This document shows, in pieces, positions 9,642 through 16,714 of a DNA stretch of 47,988 nt. A model generated the notes under the pieces. That model did no database searches and was not told where the DNA came from. It saw only the letters and a list, made by a program, of their open reading frames with translations. Position 1 is the first letter of the stretch; each line of letters begins with the position of its first letter. Location of the stretch: positions 1 to 47,988 of the forward strand of contig JACQYR010000001.1 in NCBI GenBank assembly GCA_016208115.1, written 5' to 3'. Source of the DNA: Desulfarculus sp. Its GTDB lineage: Bacteria > Desulfobacterota > Desulfarculia > Desulfarculales > Desulfarculaceae. The translations under genes were made by a program, and so were the position numbers.

Positions 9642-10076
9642 TTATTTGATGAACAGGAACAAAATGAGGACTACTAGCAGAACTCCAGGATATGCCAACC
9701 AAATAGACCAAGACTTGAAAGTTGTCAAGCAACGTGAAAAACTCAAATAATTCAGAGGAGGTTTAATTATAAATAATTCTTTTACTTCAAGTGTTCCCTC
9801 ATGGAGTTTTTTTACAATCTCGTTGTATTGTTCCCTGAAGCCCTTTTCAAGGGAAAGATAGAACATATCTAGCAAGCAGAAAATTATAGTGGGCAGAAGG
9901 CTTACCCAAAGTATTACTTGTTTATTGCTGGCGGCAGCGACAGCACAAATCGCAGAGACAAGCGTAACGCAAAGCGTTTTGCAGGTCGAGCTATTACCGG
10001 CCATCCGGTTGATGATGTTTTGTAGCGTAGTAAGGTAGGTCTGAAGGTTAGTGGCTTCAATATCGAAATTGCCCAT
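9642..10076 (-). CDS. Small membrane protein, putative partner/effector of the TIR protein
   Basis: A 144-residue protein with three hydrophobic segments (about 34-50, 54-73 and 122-142). A soluble amphipathic N-terminus contains IINRMAGNSSTCK, and a charged helical stretch lies between spans two and three (LEKGFREQYNEIVKKLHEG). I do not recognise a named domain: there is no Macro, SLOG, STALD or sirtuin domain, so it is not a standard ThsA. Similar small membrane proteins beginning with an NRM-x-x-NS motif next to TIR genes are familiar to me but I cannot name the family. ATG 10076 has AAGGGGG eight bases upstream. It is the first gene of the two-gene unit driven by the promoter at 10163-10191. 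A membrane-disrupting effector gated by a TIR product is the natural hypothesis. Confidence 0.75.
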   Translation of the reverse strand: MGNFDIEATNLQTYLTTLQNIINRMAGNSSTCKTLCVTLVSAICAVAAASNKQVILWVSLLPTIIFCLLDMFYLSLEKGFREQYNEIVKKLHEGTLEVKELFIIKPPLNYLSFSRCLTTFKSWSIWLAYPGVLLVVLILFLFIK

Positions 10077-10162
10077 GTACGTCCCCCTTAAGGAGTCCAG
10101 AGCATAATTTATTCATTCCCATTTTTACGAGTTATCCACTTGTGTAATTTCCTTAAGATGCT

Positions 10163-10191
10163 ATTGTATTAATATAATTATTAAATGTCAA
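10163..10191 (-). promoter_or_regulatory. Sigma-70-type promoter for the membrane-protein/TIR operon
   Basis: Reading the minus strand: TTGACA (10191-10186), a 17-base spacer, TACAAT (10168-10163). The -35 is a perfect consensus match and the -10 matches at five of six. It points towards the ATG at 10076. A perfect TATAAT on the plus strand (10173-10178) lies inside the same spacer and could serve the divergent small gene, so the two promoters would overlap. Confidence 0.75.
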
Positions 10192-10214
10192 CCATTATGG
10201 GAGAATGCACAACC

Positions 10215-10370
10215 ATGACTGGGTCGCTTGGCGGACTGTCCCGAAAGCCCACCGAAGCGAGAGTCCAGCGCGTAGCCAACGGCTTCATAATTTCAGGCTG
10301 TGGCGTTGAAACTAAGATCGCCAACACTCTGCCGGAGGCCCTTGAGTTGATTCGCAAGGAGTTGGAATAA
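10215..10370 (+). CDS. Small protein of the island, unknown function
   Basis: A 51-residue reading frame running opposite to the TIR operon. From RVQRVANGFIISGCGVETKIANTLPEALELIRKELE it looks like a compact beta-beta-alpha fold with an amphipathic C-terminal helix, unlike random sequence. GGGAGA at 10199-10204 precedes the ATG at 10215. Alternative in-frame ATGs exist at 10185 and 10197. It shares its upstream region with the TIR operon, so it could be a regulator or accessory protein. No family recognised. Confidence 0.5.
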   Translation: MTGSLGGLSRKPTEARVQRVANGFIISGCGVETKIANTLPEALELIRKELE

Positions 10371-10419
10371 GGTAACTTATCAGACGCACTAGATTCTGGT
10401 GAGGGAAATTTTTCCAAAA

Positions 10420-10438
10420 CTTCCACAGGATTTCCACG
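10420..10438. repeat. Inner subterminal repeat, right copy (cttccacaggatttccacg)
   Basis: Partner of 9070-9088 (17 of 19 identical, same orientation), 62 bp inside the right att copy. Direct orientation near both ends supports a site used in recombination, though chance or shared phage ancestry is possible. Confidence 0.45.
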
Positions 10439-10450
10439 AAGCTCTTGGGC

Positions 10451-10496
10451 CAAAAAATCAAAGAGGCTAGCTCAGATGAGCTAACCTCTTGATTTT
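10451..10496 (-). terminator. Bidirectional Rho-independent terminator for tRNA-Leu
   Basis: TCAAAGAGGCTAGCTCA pairs with TGAGCTAACCTCTTGA around a two-base loop (10458-10492), about 16 bp with one or two weak pairs. On the minus strand it is followed by TTTTTTGG and on the plus strand by TTTTACTG. It lies 8 bp past the tRNA CCA end and inside the att-bounded segment, so it was probably brought by the island. Confidence 0.8.
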
Positions 10497-10500
10497 ACTG

Positions 10501-10587
10501 TGGTGCCGAAGGGGAGACTCGAACTCCCACGCCCATACAGGCACTAGACCCTGAACCTAGCGCGTCTACCAATTCCGCCACTTCGGC
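10501..10587 (-). tRNA. tRNA-Leu (anticodon CAG)
   Basis: An 87-base class II tRNA with encoded CCA. The acceptor arms GCCGAAG/CTTCGGC pair, with ACCA at 10504-10501. The D-arm contains TTGGTAGACGCGC. The anticodon stem-loop is CTAGG-TT-CAG-GG-TCTAG. The T-arm is GGAG-TTCGAGT-CTCC. A long variable arm (TGCCTGTATGGGCGTG) is typical of tRNA-Leu. It reads CUG, the dominant leucine codon of this genome. The gene is the integration target of the adjacent island, which supplies its 3' half. Confidence 0.95.
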
Positions 10588-10716
10588 GCGGGTGCTTGGA
10601 AAGTGGTCGGCTTGCCAAGCAACCGGGCGAAGTCTATAATCAACCCCCATGCTTGTCAAGAGCCTAGCGGCGTGATTTTGCGGGCGGGCGAGACAGGGCA
10701 GGAGAGCCGGGGCATC

Positions 10717-11679
10717 ATGAGCGTATTGCACGGGTTGGAAGAACTGCGGGAGCGCTACCCGCGTCCTGTCGTCACCATCGGCAACTTTGATGGCGTGCAC
10801 CGAGGTCACCAGGCGCTGTTCGCCAAGGTGCTGGAGCGGGCCGCCGCCTTGAACGGCACCTCCCTGGCGCTGACCTTCGAGCCCCACCCCATGCGGGTCT
10901 TGCGGCCCGCCGTCAACCTGCCCCTGATTACCCCCTTAAAGCAGAAGCTGGAGCTTATCCAGGCCCTGGGCATCCAGGTGGTGCTGTGCGCCCGCTTTGA
11001 CGAGGACTTCGCCCGGCTGTCGGCCGACGACTTCGTGGACAAGCTCCTGGTGGGGCGCCTGGGGGTGGCCGAGGTGGTGGTGGGCTATGACTTCGCCTTT
11101 GGCCACAAGGGCCTGGGCGACATGGACCTGCTGCGGCAAAAGGCCCGGCGCTGGGGTTTCGCGGTGCACGAGGTGGGGCCGGTGATCGTGGACGATCTGC
11201 CGGTCAGCTCCACGCGGGTGCGCCAGGTGGTGCGGGCCAGCGACGCGGCCGGGGCCCGCCGCCTGCTGGGCCGCCACTACCGGGTCTCGGGCCGGGTGGT
11301 GCGCGGCTTTGGCCGGGGGGCGCGGCTGTTGGGCTTCCCCACGGCCAACCTGCGCTGCGAGGACGAGCTGCTGCCCGGCTCTGGCGTCTACGCCGTGCTG
11401 GCCGAGTTGGAGCCGGGGGTCTTGCGACCGGGCGTGACCAACATCGGCCACAACCCCACCTTTGCCAACGGCGGCATCACCGTGGAGACCCACGTACTGG
11501 ACCTGGACCAGGACCTGTACGGCCACGACATGACGCTGCACTTCGTGGAGTACCTGCGCGGGGAGCGGCGCTTCGCCTCCGTTGAGGAGCTGGCGGCCCA
11601 GATCAGGAGCGACGTGGCCCAGTCCCGTGAAATCCTGGCGCCCTGGCTGGCCGGACACCAGGACCCCAGCCAAGGCTGA
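10717..11679 (+). CDS. ribF: Bifunctional riboflavin kinase / FAD synthetase RibF
   Basis: Phosphorylates riboflavin to FMN and adenylates FMN to FAD. The 320-residue length is normal. The N-terminal FAD-synthetase domain shows VVTIGNFDGVHRGHQALF (nucleotidyltransferase GxFDGxHxGH) and later VVGYDFAFGHKGLGD and VSSTRVRQ. The C-terminal flavokinase domain shows GRVVRGFGRGARLLGFPTAN and GVYAV. The ATG at 10717 has GGAGAGCC upstream and begins right before the conserved domain; an open frame to 10603 reaches almost into tRNA-Leu and is unlikely to be translated. It stands alone on the plus strand, next to but outside the TIR island. Confidence 0.95.
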   Translation: MSVLHGLEELRERYPRPVVTIGNFDGVHRGHQALFAKVLERAAALNGTSLALTFEPHPMRVLRPAVNLPLITPLKQKLELIQALGIQVVLCARFDEDFARLSADDFVDKLLVGRLGVAEVVVGYDFAFGHKGLGDMDLLRQKARRWGFAVHEVGPVIVDDLPVSSTRVRQVVRASDAAGARRLLGRHYRVSGRVVRGFGRGARLLGFPTANLRCEDELLPGSGVYAVLAELEPGVLRPGVTNIGHNPTFANGGITVETHVLDLDQDLYGHDMTLHFVEYLRGERRFASVEELAAQIRSDVAQSREILAPWLAGHQDPSQG

Positions 11680-11726
11680 GGCCCCCTCTAAATCGCAAGT
11701 TGATAGGTAGGCAAGGCGGCTGGCTG

Positions 11727-12227
11727 CTAGCTTGCTTGACCTGAGGCTTTGGGTTTCTCGGGGCCTGGGGCCGCCTCTTCCATCTCCAATTCATATATTG
11801 ACCAGCGCTCCCGGGGGTGGCCCTGGCTGAGCGTCAGGCGCAGGAAACGGGCCTGGGTGGGGGGGAACGACAGGCGCAGGCGGCCCTGGTTGGCGCTGAG
11901 CAGGCGGTCACAGCCAAAGACCAGCGGCCCCAGGGGCTCTTGCCGGCAGTCCACCTCCCGCCAGTGCTGGCCGTCCTGGGACAGGGCCACGGTCAGCCCC
12001 CGGGGCAGCTCGCGGGGGTTGGGCCGGTTGTCCAGCACCAGGGCGGTCAATAGGCGCGGCGAGGGCAGGGCCAGTTCCACGAAGTCGCCCGGCTGCATGG
12101 GCCGGCCACTGTCCCAGGCCGTGGTGGGGTTGCCGTCCAGCAGGCGGGCCTCGCCGCCCGGCTGGGATGACCGCAGGCTAACCTCCTCCAGGGGCACCCG
12201 CCGCGTGGCGTGGGCGGGGGCGCTCAT
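11727..12227 (-). CDS. F5/8 type C (discoidin-like) domain, probably the displaced C-terminus of the upstream membrane protein
   Basis: A 166-residue frame with a galactose-binding-like beta-sandwich pattern: SLRSSQPGGEARLLDGNPTTAWDS, GDFVELALPSPRLLTALVL, GLTVALSQDGQHWREV, TQARFLRLTLSQ and SIYELEME. It has no signal peptide or Shine-Dalgarno and overlaps the end of the GT39-like gene by 50 bases in another frame. The upstream gene ends in a very similar domain. The simplest reading is one protein with two tandem discoidin domains, split by a frameshift between about 12178 and 12240. A separately translated soluble domain is the alternative. Confidence 0.6.
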   Translation of the reverse strand: MSAPAHATRRVPLEEVSLRSSQPGGEARLLDGNPTTAWDSGRPMQPGDFVELALPSPRLLTALVLDNRPNPRELPRGLTVALSQDGQHWREVDCRQEPLGPLVFGCDRLLSANQGRLRLSFPPTQARFLRLTLSQGHPRERWSIYELEMEEAAPGPEKPKASGQAS

Positions 12228-14193
12228 CCGCCAGAAGAGGCTGTAGCCTTATCTCCTGCACGGACCAATAGTTGAGGTCCGAGGCGCAGGTCTGGGTCAG
12301 GCGCAGGAAGCGGACGGGCCGGGGGGTGAAGCCCAGGTCCAGGCGGGCGTTGCCCGGCGCGGTCAAGGCCCGGCCGGCGCTCCAGAAAAAGGGCCACTCC
12401 ACGGTGCCTTGCTTGGCCACCCTGGTCCAGGCGGCGCCGTCAACGGAGACGTGCACCTGGGCGCAGGCGGGGTGGTCGTCAGCGCGGCCCGAGGCCAGGC
12501 GCACCAGGCACAGGTCCGGCACCACCTGCCCCAGGTCCAGTTCCAGGGTCTGGCCGGGGCGCTGGGGCTCCAGGGGCGACCAACGGGTCAGGGCGTCGTT
12601 ATCCAGGGCCTGGGGCAGGTCGGCCGGCAGGTGGGAGGCGCTGGCCCGCCAGCCCAGGGGCGGCACCTCGGCCAGACCAAGGGCCGGTGGCTGGATATCC
12701 AGGAAGGCCGTGTAGCTGCCGAAGCCGATCTCCTTGAACCCCGCGCCCATGGCCTTGAGCATCTGGCGGATGGAGTGGCTGTCCCGCCGGCCTAGGTACA
12801 CGGTCTGCCCGGCCTGGGCCACCAGGCGGGCGTTGGGCTCGTAAAAATGCTCCAGCTCGTCCTGGGGCATGACCAGGATGAGGCGCTCGCCGGACTCGAA
12901 GGTAATCAGCGGGCAGTTCCAGTAGTCCAGGGAATAGGCTCGGGTCACGCCCCGCTCCAGCAGGGTGGCGATGGCGTTGCGCCGTTCAGCCACCTGGGGC
13001 TCTATATCCTGGCGAATCTGGGGGTTGAAGGCCGCGCAGCTCAGGACCACCCCGGCCAGGTTGGAGGCCAGGGCCAGCCCCCCCAGCCCCAGGGCCAGGG
13101 CGCGGTGGTGCTCTTGCAAGCGGGCCAGGGCATAGCCGGCCAGGGGGATCATGGCCGCATACAAGGGCACGTAGTGCCGCCGGCTGGCCACCACGGGCTC
13201 GCCCTTGAGGGCGGTGATGAGCACCCCGCAGAAAAGCACCAACAAAAACAGCTCGCTGCCGTCGGCCTGGCGGGCGTCCAGGCGCGCCAGGCCGCCCAGG
13301 CCCCGGCGCCTCCGCCACAAGAGATAGCCCAGGGCGGCCAGGCCCAGGGCATAGGCGACATGGGAGGCCACCGGCACCACCGGCTGCTGGGTGCCATCGC
13401 TGAAGGCCCCCAGCAGGATGGGCGCGCCCATCTGGAGCAGGGAGAGCAGCACCTGCCAGGCGGGCACCGACTCCTTGGGCTGCAAGAGGAAGGTGAAGGA
13501 GCCCCAATCATGCCCCAGGTTGTAGACCCACAGAGGTAGGCCGCCCACCAAGAAGCCGGCCCAGATAAGGGCGTGACCCCGCCGCCACAAGAGCCGCCAG
13601 TCGGCCAGCACCATATAGAGGGCGCTGGCCAGCAGGGCGTAGGCGATGAGGAAGTGGGTCCAGAAGCCCACCCCGGCGGTGAGGCCGTAGAGCAGGTACA
13701 GCCACCAGGCGGCTCGGCGGTGGGCCAGGCGGAAGGCCATCCAGATGAGGAGCAGCGAGAACAGCGGTATCTCGATATAGGCCGCCCGGGGCAGCACGTT
13801 GTGCAAGGCGAAGTAATAGGGAGGCAGGGCGGCGAAGAGCATGGCCCACAGGCCGGCCCGGCGGCCCCACATGTCCTTGGCCGCCAGGAAGGCCACCAGC
13901 ACGAAGATCAAGCCCACCAGGGTGGGCGCCAGGGACAGGGTCAGGGGCGAGGACCCCAGCAGGGCGAAGATGGCCGCCGCCAGGTAGGCCTCTATGGAGC
14001 CGCAGAAAGGCTGGCCGTAGAAGAAGACGGGGAAATGGCCCTCCAGGATGTGCCGGCCCATGAGGCCGGTGACGGCCATGTCCGCGTCCAGGTTGATGTG
14101 GATCAGATAGGGGACGCGGACCAGGATGGCCAGGGCCAGGATGGCCAGGGGCGCCGTCCAGGGCGCTAGCTCCCGGCCCGGGCCATGGCTCAC
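12178..14193 (-). CDS. GT39/GT83-like polytopic glycosyltransferase with C-terminal discoidin domain
   Basis: Membrane glycosyltransferase-like protein of 671 residues, expected to use a polyprenyl-phosphate sugar. After PWTAPLAILALAILVRVPYL comes a short loop INLDADMAVTGLMGRHILEG, whose acidic residues sit where GT-C enzymes keep the catalytic Asp. About ten more spans follow to residue 400, then a soluble part ending in an F5/8 type C-like domain (DNDALTRWSPLEPQRPGQTLELDLG, VHVSVDGAAWTRVAK, VRFLRLTQT, YWSVQEIRL). The GTG start at 14193 overlaps the stop of the GT2 gene (GTGA), a coupled arrangement: the GT2 would load the lipid sugar and this protein transfer it. The C-terminus is probably frameshifted into the next entry. 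Confidence 0.75.
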   Translation of the reverse strand: MSHGPGRELAPWTAPLAILALAILVRVPYLIHINLDADMAVTGLMGRHILEGHFPVFFYGQPFCGSIEAYLAAAIFALLGSSPLTLSLAPTLVGLIFVLVAFLAAKDMWGRRAGLWAMLFAALPPYYFALHNVLPRAAYIEIPLFSLLLIWMAFRLAHRRAAWWLYLLYGLTAGVGFWTHFLIAYALLASALYMVLADWRLLWRRGHALIWAGFLVGGLPLWVYNLGHDWGSFTFLLQPKESVPAWQVLLSLLQMGAPILLGAFSDGTQQPVVPVASHVAYALGLAALGYLLWRRRRGLGGLARLDARQADGSELFLLVLFCGVLITALKGEPVVASRRHYVPLYAAMIPLAGYALARLQEHHRALALGLGGLALASNLAGVVLSCAAFNPQIRQDIEPQVAERRNAIATLLERGVTRAYSLDYWNCPLITFESGERLILVMPQDELEHFYEPNARLVAQAGQTVYLGRRDSHSIRQMLKAMGAGFKEIGFGSYTAFLDIQPPALGLAEVPPLGWRASASHLPADLPQALDNDALTRWSPLEPQRPGQTLELDLGQVVPDLCLVRLASGRADDHPACAQVHVSVDGAAWTRVAKQGTVEWPFFWSAGRALTAPGNARLDLGFTPRPVRFLRLTQTCASDLNYWSVQEIRLQPLLADERPRPRHAAGAPGGG

Positions 14194-14963
14194 CGCCGGG
14201 GCTCCCGGCGTAGGCTCCAGGCGGTGGTCAGGTACTCGCCCAGATGGTGCAAAAAGCGGGTCTTGGAGTCGCCGCCCAGGCGGTTTTCGTAGACCACCGG
14301 CACCTCGGTGATCTTGAGCCCCCGCTTTTGGGCGCGGTAGAGCAGGCGTATGGCGTAATCGCCGTAGCCCTGGAAGATGTCGGCCGGGTCGAAGGTCAGC
14401 CACAGGGATTTCTGGGCGGCCAAAAACCCGCTCAGGTTGTCGTGGGTCTTAAGCCCCAGCAAGAGGCGCAGCATGATGTTGAAAGCATGACTGAGCTGAT
14501 AGCGCAGCCAGGAGGTGTTCATGCCCCCGCCGGGCACGTAGCGCGAGCCGATGACCAGGTCTTGACCGGGCAGGGCGGCGAGCACCCGCACCAGATCGCG
14601 GGGATGGTAGTTGAAGTCGGAGTCCATGGTCACCACCACCGGTCCGACCGCCTCCTGGATGCCCCGCCACAGGGCCGTGGCCAGGCCCCGCTCATGCTTG
14701 CGCACCACCAGCTTGAGGCGCCCGTCCTGGCCGAAGAACTGGCGCAGGGCCTCCTGGGTGCCGTCCTGGGAGTCGTCGTCCACCACCACCACCTGCACGG
14801 CAAAGCCGGCGGCGCTGGTGCGCTCCAGTATCTCGCCCACCAGGGGCACGATGTTGGCCAACTCGTTGTAGGTGGGCAGGACCACCGAGACGGCCTGGCC
14901 CTGTCCGGGTTGAATGGCGGGCGCCGAGGGCGGCGCGGCGGCCTGGCTGGGGGGCTGGGGCAT
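14190..14963 (-). CDS. GT2 glycosyltransferase, dolichol-phosphate-mannose synthase type
   Basis: Cytoplasmic GT-A enzyme that transfers a sugar from a nucleotide donor to polyprenyl phosphate. The 257-residue protein shows SVVLPTYNELANIVPLV, VVVDDDSQDGTQEALR, MDSDFNYHPRDL (the DxD-equivalent metal site) and IGSRYVPGGG, followed by a conserved-looking LSGFLAAQKSLW. It lacks C-terminal membrane spans, as in bacterial DPM1-like proteins. A Pro/Ala-rich N-terminal tail of about 22 residues precedes the domain. It starts five bases after the DegT-type aminotransferase stop and overlaps the GT39-like gene, indicating one operon for making and attaching a modified sugar. Confidence 0.88.
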   Translation of the reverse strand: MPQPPSQAAAPPSAPAIQPGQGQAVSVVLPTYNELANIVPLVGEILERTSAAGFAVQVVVVDDDSQDGTQEALRQFFGQDGRLKLVVRKHERGLATALWRGIQEAVGPVVVTMDSDFNYHPRDLVRVLAALPGQDLVIGSRYVPGGGMNTSWLRYQLSHAFNIMLRLLLGLKTHDNLSGFLAAQKSLWLTFDPADIFQGYGDYAIRLLYRAQKRGLKITEVPVVYENRLGGDSKTRFLHHLGEYLTTAWSLRREPRR

Positions 14964-14968
14964 GGTGG

Positions 14969-16120
14969 CTAGGCCCCGGCGGCCAGGGCCGCCACCTGGG
15001 CGGCCACGTACTCCACCTGGGCGGGCTCCATGTCGGGATACAGGGGCAGCAAGAGGCCCGACCGCCCCCAGCGGGTGGAGTTGCCCAGGCTGGCGGCCCG
15101 GGGGGCGCTCGCGAAGGGCGGCATCTGGTGCAGGGGGTAGAACATGGGCCGGGCGTCAATGCCGGCCTCGCGCAAACTGGCCAGGGCCTGGTCGCGGCCG
15201 AGGCCCAGGGTCTCCTGGTCCAGGAACAGGGGATAGAGCCAGTCAATGGTCTGGCCCGGGGCCTCGAAATTGATGCGTATGCCGGGCAGGCCGTCCAGCA
15301 GCCGGTCGTAGAGCCGGCGTACCTCCCGCCGCTTTTGCAGCATGTGGTCCAGTTTTTCCAACTGGGCCACGCCCAGGGCGGCGCTCAGGTTGGTCATGCG
15401 GTAGTTGAAGCCCACGAACTCGTGCCAGTACTGGCGGTCCCGGGCCATGCCGTGGGCGCGCAGGTCTTGCAGGCGCTCATAGAGGCCCGGGTCGCTGGTC
15501 ACGCAGGCCCCGCCCTCGCCGGTGGTCATAACCTTGTTGGCGAAGAAGCTGAAGGCCCCGATGTGGCCGAAGCCGCCCACCCGGCGGCCCTGGTCGGTGC
15601 AACCCAGGGCCTCGGCGCAGTCCTCCACCACCAACAAGTTGTGCCGGCGGGCCATGGCCAGGATGGGCTCCATGGGGCAGGCGTGCCCCAACAGATGCAC
15701 CACGATCAGGGCCTTGCAGCGTGGGGTGATGGCCCCGGCCAGGCTCGCGGGGTCCAGGTTCCAGTGGTCGGGCCGGCTGTCCACCAGCACCGGACGGGCG
15801 CCGGTCATGAACACGGCGTTGCCCGTGGCGGCGAAGGTGAGATTGGGGATCAGCACCTCGTCGCCCGGGCCGATGCCCAGGGTGGCCAGGGCCAGGTGCA
15901 GGGCGGCGGTGCCGTTGGTGGTACTCACGGCATGGGGCAGGCCCAGGTAGGCGGCCAGGTCCTCCTCGAAGCGCTGCACGAACGGGCCCGTGGAGGATAT
16001 CCAGGTGGAGCGCAGGGCTTCCAGAAGATAGCGCTCCTCCCGCTGGTCCAGGTGGGGCCGGGAGATGGGTATGGTCATCTTCTGGTCGGCGGGGCTGGGA
16101 CTGGTTCTCTGCGGCGCCAT
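14969..16120 (-). CDS. DegT/DnrJ/EryC1/StrS family PLP-dependent sugar aminotransferase
   Basis: Converts a nucleotide-linked keto-sugar to an amino-sugar, as in perosamine or dTDP-amino-sugar synthesis. The protein begins ISRPHLDQREERYLLEALRSTWISSTGPFVQRFEE, then STTNGTAALHLAL (PLP phosphate loop), VVEDCAEALG with the ring-stacking Asp, and SFFANKVMTTGEGG with the Schiff-base Lys (196 from this start), then GFNYRMTNLSAALG. This is closest by eye to the perosamine synthase group. The start may instead be the ATG at 16078 (MTIPISRPHL), where homologues usually begin. It is first gene of the minus-strand sugar operon; target glycan unknown. Confidence 0.9.
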   Translation of the reverse strand: MAPQRTSPSPADQKMTIPISRPHLDQREERYLLEALRSTWISSTGPFVQRFEEDLAAYLGLPHAVSTTNGTAALHLALATLGIGPGDEVLIPNLTFAATGNAVFMTGARPVLVDSRPDHWNLDPASLAGAITPRCKALIVVHLLGHACPMEPILAMARRHNLLVVEDCAEALGCTDQGRRVGGFGHIGAFSFFANKVMTTGEGGACVTSDPGLYERLQDLRAHGMARDRQYWHEFVGFNYRMTNLSAALGVAQLEKLDHMLQKRREVRRLYDRLLDGLPGIRINFEAPGQTIDWLYPLFLDQETLGLGRDQALASLREAGIDARPMFYPLHQMPPFASAPRAASLGNSTRWGRSGLLLPLYPDMEPAQVEYVAAQVAALAAGA

Positions 16121-16439
16121 CTGGCCAAGCCTTGATTTTGGGGGACTGAATATCTAACCGCCCCCGGGGCTGGACCATGACCCGGCCTGGCTGGTTGAAT
16201 CATACCGAGGCGGGCTAGATTTTACTCCAAAACTCTGGCCTGCAAAGCCCTAAGTTGGACGGTGGCCTCCCCCGGAGAGGACGGCGCTAGCCCCTTGCGG
16301 GCCTGAAAGGCGATGTGCTAGCTTAAGGCACGATTCGGCGAGGTAATAGGGAGTAGAGCCATAGCTTGACGAGCATGGGGCCGCCAGCGGTTTCAGGACC
16401 CGGCGGGCCAGCCAGCCATACCCGCAAGGAGTGTTTGCC
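16121..16439. other. Intergenic region between divergent operons, no gene
   Basis: About 320 bp separating the sugar operon (minus) from dodecin (plus). It must hold both promoters, but I see no convincing -35/-10 pair, no RNA gene and no coding frame. Short GC-rich inverted pieces are present but nothing stands out. Confidence 0.4.
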
Positions 16440-16652
16440 ATGAGCGAGAAACGCGTTGCCCGGGTGACCGATATCATCGCCTCCTCACCTATCGGTTTTG
16501 ACGACGCCATCAAGGTGGGCTTCGAGCGCGCCACCCGTACCCTGCGCGGCATCACCGGCATGAAGGTGACGGAGATGCGCGTCTCCGTGGACGAGAACCA
16601 GATCGCCGAGTACCGGGTGCGCCTGGAGGTGATCTTCGTCCTGGAGTCCTAG
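16440..16652 (+). CDS. Dodecin family flavin-binding protein
   Basis: A 70-residue protein matching the dodecin fold, a dodecameric flavin storage/quenching protein. The pattern is VARVTDIIASSPIGFDDAIKVGFERATRTLRGITGMKVTEMRVSVDENQIAEYRVRLEVIF in register, with the short helix between two beta strands. The usual flavin-stacking Trp (as in LRNLRWFEV) is replaced: here the position reads GITGMKVTEM, so ligand preference may differ. The ATG at 16440 has AAGGAG nine bases upstream. It is followed by a strong terminator at 16680. Confidence 0.85.
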   Translation: MSEKRVARVTDIIASSPIGFDDAIKVGFERATRTLRGITGMKVTEMRVSVDENQIAEYRVRLEVIFVLES

Positions 16653-16679
16653 ACACCGGCTGGCCAACCCATAATCCGG

Positions 16680-16714
16680 GGGGGTCTTCCACGGAAGGCC
16701 CCCAAGGTTTTTTT
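16680..16714 (+). terminator. Rho-independent terminator whose T-run abuts the prmA start codon
   Basis: GGGGGTCTTCC-ac-GGAAGGCCCCC (16680-16703) forms an 11-bp stem with one G-T pair, followed by CAAGG and seven T (16708-16714). The next three bases are the ATG of prmA, so the only Shine-Dalgarno-like element (AAGG) sits between stem and T-run. It ends the dodecin transcript; read-through would be needed for prmA unless a promoter lies inside. Confidence 0.8.

Larger units (their letters stand above)
8896..10555. mobile_element. Small tRNA-Leu-bounded genomic island carrying TIR defence genes, no integrase
   Basis: A 1.66-kb segment bounded by 55-bp direct repeats derived from tRNA-Leu(CAG). 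Composition changes sharply inside: bases 9181-9240 have 21 G/C of 60, while the flanks are strongly GC-rich. Contents are a ThsB-like TIR gene, a membrane-protein gene, a divergent small gene, promoters and a terminator. No integrase or excisionase fits in the interval, so this is either a non-autonomous cassette moved in trans or the remnant of a larger element. The intact tRNA is rebuilt at the right junction and the element supplies its 3' half and a new terminator. Confidence 0.85.

Noticed and set aside
9145..10076. Complete canonical Thoeris system
   Set aside because: No ThsA (SIR2/SLOG or Macro-domain) gene is in the island or nearby; only the TIR sensor type matches.
10603..10716. 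Upstream extension of ribF
   Set aside because: Non-conserved sequence adjacent to tRNA-Leu; the ATG at 10717 has a Shine-Dalgarno and fits the family start.
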